A DNA stretch of 64,000 nucleotides from Sipunculus nudus (lineage: Eukaryota; Annelida; Sipuncula; Golfingiida; Sipunculidae). The stretch's first letter is position 1, and every line of letters begins with the position of its first letter. Position numbers and translations under genes: made by a program. The stretch lies in contig CM049313.1 of assembly GCA_026874595.1 (NCBI GenBank), positions 20,719,508-20,783,507 on the forward strand, in the 5' to 3' direction. This document shows, piece after piece, positions 33,130-43,777 of this stretch. The notes below the pieces were generated by a model. That model made no database searches, was not told the DNA's origin, and saw nothing but the letters and a program-made list of their open reading frames with translations.

Positions 33130-34643
33130 ATATTGAAACTACAGTGGTACATTGAAAATGATTTTCCATTTATCTGTAAAATTTTTCATAGACAGTGGAT
33201 TATTTTTAACTACGTCCCTTTTAATATGATATGCATTTTATATATTGACCCAGTCAATTTTGTTTTCAGTGAAGCGTGTAATATATATATTATATTTCAC
33301 TTATATGATCAACAAGTTAATTGTAGCATTTCCCTCTATCTTTCCAAGGAGGACATCTTCCTTACTAAGCTGAATGTCCTGTCCAGTTTTCTCCTTAAAC
33401 CATTCAAGAAATGATTTCCATTCTGGAATTATGTGAGTACAGGACCAGTACAGATGTTCAATAGTCTCAATATCATTATTACAAAATGTGCATTTATAAT
33501 CCGTTTTAATCTTCCATTTATGTAACCAATAGTGGTTTACTAAACAGTCATGCAGCATTCTATATTGAAAAAAAACTATGCTTAACATTCAAACATACAT
33601 TGAAAGGAATGCGAAATAAAGTCTTCCAATTTAAGTCACACTGTCAATATATTTACTAACCTTTGGGGTTTGTATAGATTTAAGTTGCTTCTTCACATAA
33701 AGTGAATACAGAGAATTCGTTTTTCTTTTAACAAAAGATATATTATCTTCAGTTAATATTTCAATTTGTGGGGCCTCTAATTTTATTGTTTCATTAGATT
33801 TAATCCTTGTATATAGATATTTCTGTAAAGATCTTATAATTCCTCTCCACTGCATATAAAATTTCGGTAAAACCCCACGTTTCTGCCATATACTAAATGG
33901 AATAATTTTACCTGTTTCATCTAACAAGTCCCTAACATACCACATGCCAGCATGGAAAAGTTTTTTATTCAAATGAAATATTTTTATATTCGCATTATGC
34001 CATATCATTTGATTGTATATATTGCTATCATTATATCTGATATTATACCATGCCTTTAACACTTCCATGTAAAACGGATCTAATAATTTTCCCGTCTGTT
34101 TAAAAGCCACTATTTCATAGGAACAATAGAATACCATATGTGGTAGTGAGCCAAATTTCTTCATTTTATGATCCCACAGAAGTTTCCATGCACTCTTAGT
34201 TCCATAAATATATTTTTTAATCCACTGTAACCTGCATGTGTTGATAATAGATTCTAAATGTGAGGCTTTTAATCCACCTAGCTCTATATTCTGAATATGT
34301 ATTTTTCTTTTAACTTTCTCTCTCCTTCTATTCCAAATAAACCTAAATATTAAATTATTTAAAGTTTTAATGATCTCTCCCGGGACTGAAAGGCTTAAAA
34401 ATTATCCTGGAAATGGGATATTATGAATGATTGGACAATTTGTATTCTACCTATCATTGTTAAATGCCTTCCCTGCCAGCTATTAATAATTTGTTTTATC
34501 TTTTTTAATTTATCATAGAAATTACATTTTCCTGTCTCTTCCTGTTCATATGATAAATAAATACCAAGCACTTTAATTTTATTTCCAGGCCAGTTTATAT
34601 CAAAAGGTTTAGCAGAATTATATTTTTCTTGTCGTAACCACAA
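33130..34643 (-). pseudogene. LINE 2 ORF2 C-terminal region
   Basis: Open segments 34395-34643, 33631-34164 and 33301-33588 follow the RT. They carry 'FDINWPGNKIKVLGIYLSYE' and 'IINSWQGRHLTMIGRIQIVQ' (post-thumb region), an 'IWQKRGVLPKFYMQWRGIIR' segment, and a Cys/His knuckle 'YKCTFCNNDIETIEHLYWSC' (CX2C..H..C), as in zf-RVT domains. C-terminal residues trail off near 33130, next to an (AT)n and telomere-like tail. Frames change between segments. Confidence 0.85.
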
Positions 34644-34647
34644 ACCT

Positions 34648-35901
34648 TCAGTTTTGTTTTTTTATATGAAGGCCAGATATATTTGAGAAATCACGCATGA
34701 TCTTAAATAAACATTTGCCAGAAAGTTTATCTGCCACTATTGCAGTTACATCATCGGCATAATTTAGTATTTTAATTTCTTTATCATTAGTTTGTATACC
34801 TTTTATTTTCTTTTCTCTAATTTTACAGGATAAAGCTTCCAATGACAATATGAATAAATAAGGTGACAATGGGTCACCTTGTCGAACTCCTCTTTCAATA
34901 TTGATACGTGCAGAAAAGTTTTCATTATTCAATACATTACTGTAAATGTTTGAGTAGATTGTATTTATCCACTTACAGAAAGATTCTCCAAAGTTAAATT
35001 TTCTCAGAACTTTAAACATATATGACCATTCTAAGGAATCAAAAGCTTTTCGAAAATCTATTGCAAGCAGCATACCTGGTAAATCCATTTCATCCATGTA
35101 TGGCAGTAAATCTGTTAAAAATCTTGTTACATCAGTAATATGTCGGCCTTTGATAAACCCAGCCTGGTCTGTATTGATTAAATCTGGCAAGTATGTAATG
35201 ATTCTGTTTGCTAGTGCTTTGGATAAAATTATATAGTCTGTATTGAGTAATGAAATTGGACGCCAGTTTTCTAGCTGTGTTCGGTCTTTTCCTTTGTCCA
35301 GTAATGTGATTATTGCTTGTCTTTGTGTTACAGAAAGCTGACCAATATCTTTTGAATAGTTAAAAGAATCCATAATATTTTGTCCAAAATTATGCCATAG
35401 AACTTTATAATATTCAACTGGTATTCCATCACTACCTGGACTATTATTTGGTTTCATGCTCATTATAGTGCTGTTTTACATTCTTCTAAAGTAAGTGGAC
35501 CATCACAAAATATTTTCTCTTCATCAGACAGTTCTGGCATTTTAAGATCATTTAAAAATGTATCCATTTTATGTTCCGTGGGCTGTGAGCTTGTGAACAA
35601 ATTTTCATAAAATTGCCTCTGCAATTCTAATATTTCTTTCAAATCAGTTGTAAATTGACCATTTGCATTCACTAGTTTGCAGACGTTTTTTTTATTGCAT
35701 TTCTTTTTTCCAGATTCATAAAATACTTGTTACTTTATCACCTTGTTCGTGCCACCTGCATTTTGACCTGATTATTACAACCTCGGTTTTTTCTTGATCT
35801 GTTATTTCCAAATTATTTTTTATCTGTGAATATGACTGTTTTAAAAGATATCTGTCTTCTTCATTCATCTCTATATCTAACAATTCTTCTTTTATTCTCA
35901 A
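34648..35901 (-). pseudogene. LINE 2 ORF2 reverse transcriptase
   Basis: The best-preserved LINE domain in the window. Linker pieces (35716-35901 and 35463-35672) include CRWHEQGDK and 'FYENLFTSSQ'. The 271-codon open segment 34648-35463 has the RT blocks in order: NNSPGSDGIPVEYYK, WRPISLLNTDYII, 'AGFIKGRHITDV', LLAIDFRKAFDSLEW, 'GVRQGDPLSPYLFIL' and ILNYADDVTAIV. The YADD catalytic motif is intact. Continuity is lost on both sides by frame changes, so the full protein is not encoded. Confidence 0.95.
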
Positions 35902-35949
35902 CTGTTCCTTCAGTTCTGTCTCTTTATCCTTTCTATCTTTAACCCTCTG

Positions 35950-36430
35950 TTTACTATATGATATGGAGAATTATTTTATTTTGATATGGTACTTGTTTAT
36001 TTTTAATTGTAATACCATTCTTATCCATATTATTATCCATGACAAGATTAAAATCTCCCCCAAGAAAAATGTTACAATCCTCTTCTAAACAGAATTCGAC
36101 CATAACTTGTTTCAATTTAGAAAAAATCGTTTTTGTTCATCATATCTATTCGGAGCATAAATATTTATCAGAATAAAGCGACTACCTAAAATAGTACAAT
36201 CTAGCATTATTATTCGACCTTCTTCATCAAAGTATGAATTTTTTACTATTATATCAAGCTCATTACGAATTAATATCGCAACCCCTCTACTGTGTCTAGT
36301 TCCATGAGAATAGAACACTTTTGCTCCCAATTCATTCCTCCAAATATCTGCCAAATTTTTAGAGCTGTAAGTTTCTTGTAAAAAAGTGATATCAATACAT
36401 TCTGTATGTAACATTCTGAAAAAAACCTCT
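35950..36430 (-). pseudogene. LINE 2 ORF2 endonuclease, internally deleted
   Basis: The open part (36112-36414) has DITFLQETYSS with the catalytic Glu, then RGVAILIRNELD and FILINIYAPN, typical of AP endonucleases. Just downstream 'IFLGGDFNLVMD' supplies the GDFN block. After that the line passes almost directly into the pre-RT linker (KDRKDKETELKEQ). The C-terminal endonuclease portion with the SDH catalytic motif is therefore missing, and a deletion near 35950 is the simplest explanation. It could not nick DNA. Confidence 0.8.
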
Positions 36431-36959
36431 TCTTTTCCTTGTTTTATTTAAACCCCGGATATTTAATGTTTCATTTTCATGTTCCGATTACCAAAGTTAT
36501 TCATTCTATGTTCATTGCTTTCCTAGTAACCAGTGGTGACCACTGTTTCAAAATATTCCAGTTCAAAACAAACCTGAGTGCACAAAGATTAAACACAAAT
36601 ATTACCCCAGTAAATACACTTTGCCTTTGTCCAATCCTTACTATAGGGCAAAAAAAGTTACACCTAACACAAAAACATTTAAGAGTGGTCATTCATAGAT
36701 GGTATCCCCTTATCCATCCAAGCAGAACTAGTCCGTCAAATTATAACAGTTCTGTCTGAAGGTGCACATGAACTTTAAACTAATGGACCCAGTGACCTGG
36801 CACCCTGTTATGTTATGATTTAAAGTTTATATCATGTTTATGAGCAACTGGAAATAGTTTAGTCATTAATTTAAAAGTCTCATAGACATGTAATTTTAAA
36901 CAGATATTAATATGCAGTTTTACCTGAATTATTCAAATTTATTTTAGTCCATATTTGTG

Positions 36960-37670
36960 TGAAACAGTCTCTGAAGGGTCCTGGTGTTCATAATATGGAG
37001 GATTCGTCCCTCTTCTGTTTTTGCCATCACCCGTCCATCGACTGTCCATGCATGCTGCACTTTCTCATGTCTTTTTGTTGCTTGTAGTAATTTAAATCTT
37101 TTCTCAGTCAAATATTCAACAATAACAATGCCAGTTCCTTTAAGCTCCAGTTCCTCTTGCTTAACACAGACTTTCTTATAGAGTAGCTCCCAAATTTAAC
37201 CAATATGGCACGACGGCCGTTCTTTTTTCCTACCTTGTGTTTTTCTCTCAATGTTTTCACCTTCTTCTTCTTTTATACCTATAATTCTGATACAATTTCT
37301 TCTTCTTCTGATACAAGTTCATCATACTGATCCCTAATCTTATCTAAGCCTCTCAAGAGAGGCGTTTACTTCTGTAATATGGGCTATCTCTCTTTTGAAA
37401 TCTTCTTTTAATATTTCTAGTTTTTCTTCAAAAGACCCCTCAATATGACCAATGTAATTATTTACCTGTTTTCCAAGGCTGTCCACCATATATCTGGTTT
37501 CTATCAGGTCTTCATTTGTCTTTTTAAGCATGTGGGTTTTCAGTGTCTCAAGTTTTTCATCCATTCGTTTTTCCACTTCAGCTAATTTTCCATCTAAATG
37601 TTTGAGTATATTTTGCTCCATGTTCTTGAGCATTCCCTCCAGCACAGACATTTCCATTTTTGCATTTATA
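36960..37670 (-). pseudogene. LINE 2 ORF1, coiled coil and RNA-binding domain, broken
   Basis: Within the open segment 37340-37822 the LINE-derived part starts about 37665 with MEMSVLEGMLKN. It continues as a long heptad-repeat coiled coil (for example KLAEVEKRMDEKLETLK), as in L1-type ORF1 trimerisation stalks. The N-terminal end of that open frame is antisense host pseudogene sequence, an artefact of the insertion. Downstream (36960-37330), in shifted frames, are 'GRRAILVKFGSYSIRKSV' and 'RILH', matching the nucleic-acid-binding C-terminal half. Stops and frameshifts make it non-functional. Confidence 0.75.
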
Positions 37671-37737
37671 TAAGGCCTGGATGGATGTGGATTAAGAGTC
37701 GGCTGAAAACACAGCCTACCATGTTGGAGACCTTGAC

Positions 37738-38035
37738 CTTGAACAAACTTTAGTCTGACAACAGAACTTCCGGCACACATCCAACAAAGGAGTGAATACC
37801 TGGATCCAACCTTGCGGTACATGTTGATTTCTGGTTTAGCTTTGAGTCAGATCACCGCCATCCTCCTGGTATTTTTCCTGGTAAAACTCCCGCGTCAGAA
37901 ACCACAGGAAAATGGCAGCCTGTGGTTGGAGTCTCTTGTCATGTTCAAGGACGTCCGGTACCGGCTGTTGGTACCAGGGTTTACTCTACCTGCAGCCGCT
38001 CAGTCTGCCTGCAGCCGCTTTTGTCGTTTAACAAG
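37738..38035 (+). pseudogene. UNC93-like pseudogene, 3' part of exon 1
   Basis: Similarity to 59477-59761 resumes right after LINE 2 and includes 'MLISGLALSQITAILLVFFL' and 'LVMFKDVRYRLLVPGF'. It ends at the same exon boundary, AACAAG followed by the donor gttag (38036-38040), so the splice donor survives. A local duplication of 'ctgcagccgct' (37990-38020) replaces the 'ISTTRSLLVGP' stretch of the intact copy and disturbs the frame. Confidence 0.9.
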
Positions 38036-38375
38036 GTTAGTTAAAATGTCGAACGCCGAATCATTGTAGCAGCTCCAGAACTACTAATGTACTTTGAAGG
38101 GAATAATTTTTTCTGCGCGTTTTTCAGGAAACTCGTACATACACTTCAAAACGGTTTCATCGGTAAACATATTCAGGAACTTCGTGAACCTTTGACGCAG
38201 GATTTTATTGCTTACTGATTAACTAAATTTCCTGATGTGTCCGAACTAGAGAGTTTATTATTTTTTCAAACTATTTAACCCGCTCACACTCTTTTGTAAA
38301 CAGATTAAAAGGTAGGGCTTTGACATTTCAAAATATTTTTAAAGTGTGTAACAATGATATATTAAACTCCCCGAG

Positions 38376-38635
38376 GGTTTCCTGGCTCATACAATTGGGA
38401 TGAACATGGTGGGATTTACGAAGTTGACATTCGGCGTCTGCACTATGTTAAGCGGGATTATCTGTGGGCACCTTCGGAAATTTTTCCATAGAAATTACCA
38501 CATACCGCTTGGCAACACATTCATCGTCGGTAACTTGGTAAAAGGACTCCCGGCCAACAACCTAGACTTCTATTCATTGGAGTTTCTTGGAGATGGCCGG
38601 GCAATTATTACGATAAATGTTCAAGGTATTAGAAA
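38376..38635 (+). pseudogene. UNC93-like pseudogene, exon 2
   Basis: This aligns with the intact exon 2 (60600-60867). It reads MNMVGFTKLTFGVCTMLSGI and 'GHLRKFFHRNYHIPLGN' in place of MNMIGFMMLTYGVCMMFSGI and GHLRKCSHSNYHITLGI. It is 260 nt long against 268 nt, so the frame and part of the glycine-rich helix are disturbed. The acceptor reads cgag where the intact gene has tcag. The donor after TTCAAG is still gtatt. Confidence 0.9.
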
Positions 38636-39625
38636 GGAATTAACATTTTCAATTATTGTTATTGAACTAAAAGCAACGATCCATCTCATCAAATTCTCTT
38701 AAAAAAATAATTTCGGTTTTATATTTGTCTTTATATCACTCAAAGTGCAATATTTTATATTTCAGGTCCTGTTTTCAAAATATAGTAGTCTTTTTTTGTA
38801 GATATAGTTAACAATAAAACTAGTTTTATGTTAATTTACTTTGCGTTTATGCCAAGGTGAAAATCTGAAATACGCATTATTTCGCATTTTTGTTTAGATT
38901 AACTTATATTAATTTTTATGAATTAATTAATACATGTATTTCATTGGTTTTCCCACCTTTAACACCAGGTATGTAGATTTTGAAGTGATATCTTATAATA
39001 CCAAAAGGGCACTCGATGAAAACAATGCAAAATCAACATGACTGTACACGAGGACCTTTTGAGTGTTTGCAATTTAAACACAATCAACTTTGTGATAGAT
39101 AAGTGCACTTAGAATAATGTGGCACGATTTTACACCCTGCGGGAGTCGTTCTCTACACCCGGAGTGCTTGGTTATGTCTTACCTTTGTTTTTTCTCTCGG
39201 TATCAATGCGTGCAGTATTGCTCTAGTTTGAAAGAGACACGTAAGGACAAAGAGATTAACACACACGTTTCTGCTAAATGTTGCGAATGAGTTACGATGA
39301 CTATTTATTTATTATAATATAATTACTATTTGTCACTTACACTTACAGGGTGCCATCTGTCTCCAAACTCTCATTTGTCATGTTTGTTCATAGAAAGTTA
39401 CTCAGTGTCATCTTTCACTCTCTTATCAACAGTATAATTAATGTATATTTGTTAAATTATTCTAATGACCACTTACATGTAAGGACTCGGTATCGTAATA
39501 AGATATGATTATAAACACACAGATACACAGATAAGGCTGCATTTTTCCGCACGGTGATTTGCCTATGCTTTACTTGTATTCATGATACTTTTGTTAATGG
39601 ATCATTATGTGAAATGGGCTTCCAG
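38636..39625. other. Pseudogene intron 2 remnant
   Basis: AT-rich sequence with patches of similarity to intron 2 of the intact gene, best between 39030-39430 and 62220-62620. Shared blocks include 'gatagataagt', 'ttttctctcggtatcaa' and 'gccatctgtctc'. No independent gene is seen. Confidence 0.7.
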
Positions 39626-39653
39626 CATTACTTGGTCAGTTGTTCCACGATAG
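39626..39653 (+). pseudogene. UNC93-like pseudogene, first 28 bp of exon 3
   Basis: 'ggcttccag' followed by 'cattacttggtcagttgttc' and 'cacgatag' matches the intact acceptor and exon start at 63331 (ctttactaggagagttgttc, then catgatag). The acceptor AG is kept. Similarity stops abruptly at 39653, so the rest of the last exon has been lost or lies outside the duplication. Confidence 0.8.
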
Positions 39654-39659
39654 TGTATT

Positions 39660-40185
39660 ATTTTCTTGAAATACTTTCTTAATTTGGGAATATAAATATA
39701 CTTAGGCAGACCACTTAGGGATGTTTGAAAGAACCACAACAAGCTTGTATTGGTTAAATATACAGAAACTATACTCGCACATTATATGAACTGCAATATG
39801 GTGACTGCTAAGTTATCTAAGAAAATAGGCAAACGTACCTAGGACTGCACCGGTCGAGCGAAGATGGTGTGCACTGCACGAACCGACTCTTCTTGATGCT
39901 CAGGTCCAAAGAGGCCGAATCGGTCAGTGATGCCTAGTTTTGTGCTATCTATGGGAGGCAGGGTAAAATACCCACTGTTTGGTGAATGGTCAGGGCATAA
40001 CTGGTGACTGTCAGTCACCAAGATGTCCCGCCCCTGGACAACAGATGGTTAATAAGGGCAAAGTTTAAGCCTCATGTAGAGTTTGATGCTACACCCTTTC
40101 CTCCTATGGGGATAACTTTTCACTATAGTGGAATATTTTGTGGTCGTAGTCCTAGTATTTCACCAATTAGAGTTTTTTTCTACAG
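39660..40185. other. Unassigned DNA between the UNC93 duplicate and the Gypsy remnant
   Basis: Contains a small palindrome, 'ggtgactgtcagtcacc' (40003-40019), and no recognisable gene. It may include the missing terminal repeat of the Gypsy element, but no matching second copy was found near 46040. Confidence 0.4.
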
Positions 40186-40189
40186 GGCC

Positions 40190-41700
40190 TGGTAGTCTGT
40201 GTAAAGGCTGTGAGCCGGTTACCCAACCCTAACTCCCAAGTGGGGAGGGGGAGGTAGGTTTGTCCAGTGCTCCAACAGCGGGCAGGGAGTGTTCTCACCC
40301 TACACAGTACTACCAAGAAAAAGGGAGTAGCAGTCTGATAAGTGGAAGCCTGTATGGTGCAGGAATATGGAATAAACTCCCGGCTGCAGGGCCACTTTTG
40401 AGGGCCGCTTTGCATACAGTGCAGTGATAATGGTTTTCCGGCAAAGCTAAGAACGGTGTGTAGAGGGGATGGCCGGAAAACCTTAGAAACATTATGTGCA
40501 CTATTTTGAACGCAGTATTTTCTGAGTGCCTGGTTGTTATTGATTATTGCCTGTTCACACATGTAGTGGGATGCTGAGATTACCAGGGTACCCTTACAGA
40601 GGAAAGGGCTAGGCCCTGAGCAGTTTCAAGGAATAAATAATATTTGTTGCTTCACGTTTATTGCGTCTAAGGTCACAATCTTAAAGGTGACAGCAAAATT
40701 TGGCTTGATGGGTAAAGGCCATGAGTGGAGGTTATAGCACTAGCATGGGGTTTTCTCGAAAACTTAAATTTTGATAGCATATTTTAAAGTTAGATTTGAC
40801 ACTGAAATCTTTCTGCGGGCTGGTCCTAAGTAATTTATGCGGAGAACATCTTTAGAGATATACCCGTGCATAACAGATGCACTTTTTAGTTTATATAATT
40901 CACATGCTAGTCGGTTTCCTGGACAATATCCTCAATGTAATGAATGTGTAAGTCCATATCCCGAGCATGTAGTAATAATTTTGTAGTGCCTGCCAATGAT
41001 CTTAAGTTATATTCTAATGTATTTTTCCAGAGATGTAAGGTACTGTTAAGTAGGGTTTGTTGTTTTAAATGCTCATTTGCGACTACTGTCATCTCATTAA
41101 CTGCTGTGACCATTTTCTTTGATATACTGATAATGTCTTCTGGTGACTTAGCCATTTTTTAATACCTCTCCAAATGTTTCTAAACTTTTTTGGGTTGCCT
41201 TCCCAAACAGGGATTCTGAGCATTCCCCCACAAAATCTAAGAGCCCCCGTTTTTCCATGTGGAAGGGGTCATGGTCCTGTACATACTTAATTAGCCTATT
41301 ATTTTCCGTGTCCAGAGAGGATATAAACGGTCAGATGTTTTTACAACTTGGATGAAAGCATTAACATCAACAGAGTTTCAAGACATTTTATGTAGGGTTG
41401 GCTGCGGAGAAACAAACAACAATGACCATGAACCTTTTCATGAAAACATTCCGCCTTTTCAAGGACAACAATACCATGTCTTATGGGTGTGATGTTGAAA
41501 AGTGTAGAGACATTACCTCTATGTGCAACTTGGGAGTAGCAGAGAAGACCGACCAAACCAACAGGGGGACTGGGGGTGCCATATTTGATGCGTATGTAAT
41601 ATTTGCCCCCTTTTTGTTAACAGAGCCTCCCATAATCTGAAAATATGTAAAATTAGATTGGTAAGGGTGTCTAGTTGTAATGTTCATAGACTTGTTCATG
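40190..41700 (-). pseudogene. Possible envelope-like region of the Gypsy element, broken
   Basis: This occupies the slot where errantivirus-type Gypsy elements carry an env gene. Three features suggest an envelope of the insect-retrovirus/baculovirus F class: N-glycosylation-type motifs near 41600-41690, a basic EKRG followed by hydrophobic LLDFVG (about 41225-41255), and a downstream helical open segment (40907-41155) with heptad-like spacing. Cysteine-containing frames continue to about 40190. Stops and frame changes break it several times, and no clear membrane anchor was found. The assignment is an inference from position and a few short motifs; a non-envelope third ORF is the main alternative. 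Confidence 0.4.
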
Positions 41701-41773
41701 AAGGCGTGTGTAGTATAGTTTTCTAGTATTCCTGCTACTACGTCTAAGAAGTGTGAAGCCTTTGATTGGCCTA

Positions 41774-42190
41774 CTACAGGTTCATTGTTTTTTGTAATGC
41801 TTGTTTATTTCTTGATGGGCATAGTTTATCTAGGGGAGATTTTCCTTTGCTAGTCGTATTTAACCGGGCCCGAATTTTATTTAGAGATTTTGGGGTTATG
41901 CCCGAGTAATCCCCTTCTTGAACAACGTATAATCTAACGTAGCAGTCTTCTGCGATATGGCCGGCTTGTGCACATTCGTAACAGTTCAGTCTTTCACCAT
42001 TCCATGCAAAAGGATTAGTAAATCCTATGTTACTAGGGCGCTTAGCTGAAAGTCTGCCTTTTTTTTGGTAACCTGTCTGTTTGCACAGCATGAACAGTAA
42101 TTGTTTTTGTGTCTTTTCGCATGTGACGTTTGTGGGCTGGCCTTTATTTGTTGATTTGGGTCCAGTCAGCATTGATTGGAACATGTGCAA
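41774..42190 (-). pseudogene. Open frame with a second CCHC zinc knuckle, after integrase
   Basis: A 138-codon open segment downstream of integrase contains CYECAQAGHIAEDC, an exact CX2CX4HX4C knuckle of the retroviral nucleocapsid type. It is flanked by basic stretches (KKGRLSAKRPS before, 'KIRARLNTTSKGKS' after). Two further cysteines lie before it. A nucleocapsid-like knuckle is normal in gag but unexpected here, where integrase tail or envelope sequence would be found. It could belong to an accessory ORF, a nested piece of another element's gag, or an unusual integrase C-terminus. Function is unknown, and I did not find a start codon context that decides its limits. Confidence 0.5.
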
Positions 42191-42339
42191 TTTTTAGCGA
42201 TGAACTTTCTTTGTGGAACCGGTTTGTATGTTTTGTATGTGACATGCAGTGTTGCGCTGCTGTGTGATCACCCAGTGGGGGTTGTCTGCTTTTAGTAAAA
42301 CTGTGATATTGTCTGCCAGTTCTTGTGCAGAAGCCTGCT

Positions 42340-43140
42340 GTTCAGATCTCAGTTTTTAGTCTCAAGCCAGATGCTGTGCATCATTGTATTTTATCAGTTA
42401 ATGTGTAAGCAACATTTGGGTCGATTTGGCGTAATCGAGCATTCGGGTGTCTCCCAAATACCACAAAGTATGAGTTATTCCCTATCTCTTCATTATGGGA
42501 ATGTTGTGAGTCTATTGTACATCACTGAGGGCAGATTCACGTTGCTTAGGGTTATTCGCAAGTATCCAGGACAGGAGTTCCATTGATGTCCGATTGACTC
42601 TCTCAATTTTCCCATTTAATTGGAAATGATAAGCTGTGAATCTTTTGTGCTCAATGCCCTGTTCTTTAAGATATTGTTCCCAAGCTCTTGCGTTAAATTC
42701 CCGGCCATTATCTGTGAGGATGGTTTTAGGTTTGCCCCTACGTGCAAATTACTGGTGCAGGTGCAGAGCTGTCCATACAGATTTGCATGTTTTTTCCCCA
42801 TCTGGGATGGGGAACCCTTCAGAGAATAAGCCGAGGTGGTCAATGACTCTAAGAACATATCTATTGTCATTCCCACTTGCAATAAATGGGCCTATAAGGT
42901 CACATGATATAAATTGGAAGCATTGTGTGGGAAAGGGTATTTGCTGAATAGCAACTTTGGTCTTTGGGTGCTTTTTATAAGGTACAGTTTGGACAGTTAT
43001 GAATGACGCGTTGAACCGTTCTGTTATTCAATCCAGAAAATATGTAAGCCTCTTTTTCTCTATGCATGGTTTTGATAATCCCTGGATGACCTTACGGAAG
43101 ATGCGCATTTTTTATGACTTTCTCTTGTTAGGGTGGTGGC
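42340..43140 (-). pseudogene. Gypsy integrase remnant
   Basis: Frames between 43140 and 42600 carry DLIGPFIASGN (first Asp), ILTDNGREFNARAWEQYLKE (second Asp), and LNGKIERVNRT (Glu). These are the three acidic residues of the DDE core in the correct order, although stops and a frame change separate them. A degraded H2C2 finger may lie around 42990-43130. The segment 42340-42600 resembles the variable integrase tail. Integrases of this family join element cDNA to host DNA. This copy is dead. Confidence 0.8.
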
Positions 43141-43226
43141 GAAACAAGCCCCGGGTACTGTGACGCCCTCTTTTTGGGCGTAAGTTATACAGGGCCCCAA
43201 CAATCTGTGAGATATGATTCTCCCCT

Positions 43227-43720
43227 TTAAGCTTGTCGTTTCAGGTGTGGGAAATGTAGTGTTTGGGCTTCAATAATGGCCTCAAGGTCTATGTCATCAT
43301 ATACATGACTTGCTGTAACTGGAATTAAATCCTCAGCTTCACCATCCTCCTCCAGGTCCACCAAATCTACTGCTCCTGGGGAGACAAATGCTATGACTTG
43401 TGGCTCTGTTACTGGTGGTATCGGTTTGGAATTTTGCAATCTTGATAACATATCTTCCTTTATGTTCAAGGAGCCTTCTTTCTTATACACAATTTGCTGG
43501 TTGAATTCTGCTAGTGTAAGTGCCCGGTGCTGTACCCTTGTGTTATTTATTTTGGAAGTAAACAAGCATTTTAAAGGTCTATGTGTGAACTCGCTACCCA
43601 GCAGGTAATGCCTAAGCTTTGTCAGTGCTACCCCGACAGCTAGGCCTTTACGCTTAATGGTTGAGTAATTTCGCTGTGCTGGGTTAAGTGTGTGTGACAC
43701 ATACTCAGTAACTGTCTTTG
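43227..43720 (-). pseudogene. Gypsy RNase H region
   Basis: The open segment 43227-43700 starts SHTLNPAQRNYSTIKRKGLA, the conserved 'S..L...ERNYS..E.E.LA' block of Ty3/Gypsy RNase H. It continues with ALTKLRHYLLGSEFTHRPLK and ends with 'NIKEDMLSRL'. The second catalytic carboxylate region appears as K in 'IKRKGLA', where E is typical. Part of the 'VxTDHxPL' block seems contracted. It follows the RT in the expected order. Confidence 0.85.
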
Positions 43721-43777
43721 TGTTATTCTAGTCCAGTTGGATTAGCTCAGGACCTAATGCCACATATGGAGCATCAG

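Larger units (their letters stand above)
33110..37735 (-). mobile_element. LINE 2: L1-like retrotransposon inserted in the UNC93 pseudogene
   Basis: On the minus strand there is ORF1 (coiled coil plus C-terminal domain), endonuclease, reverse transcriptase, and a C-terminal Cys/His region. The element lies antisense within exon 1 of the pseudogene. Host similarity stops near 32778 and resumes near 37738. About 320 bp present in the intact gene (59155-59477) is absent, so the insertion was accompanied or followed by a target deletion. The segment 32779-33020 may be LINE 3' UTR or a separate piece. All ORFs are broken. Confidence 0.9.
32040..39653 (+). repeat. Segmental duplicate of the UNC93-like locus (decayed copy)
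   Basis: Similarity to 58320-63360 starts upstream of the coding region ('cacacacacacacctg.tgt', then 'tattcttttattgtatacat'). It continues through exon 1, exon 2 and the second intron, and stops 28 bp into exon 3. Intron blocks shared with 62220-62620 are seen at 39030-39430 (for example 'aatcaacatga.tgt' and 'ttttctctcggtatcaa'). Because introns are retained, this is a DNA duplication and not a processed copy. LINE 2 lies inside it. Confidence 0.88.

Noticed and set aside
37690-37822. N-terminal part of the open frame continuing from LINE 2 ORF1
   Set aside because: This segment is antisense UNC93 pseudogene sequence fused by the insertion and is not part of the LINE protein.
40003-40019. 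Short palindrome 'ggtgactgtcagtcacc' as a possible LTR end or PBS
   Set aside because: No matching copy was found on the other side of the Gypsy remnant, so LTR borders could not be supported.
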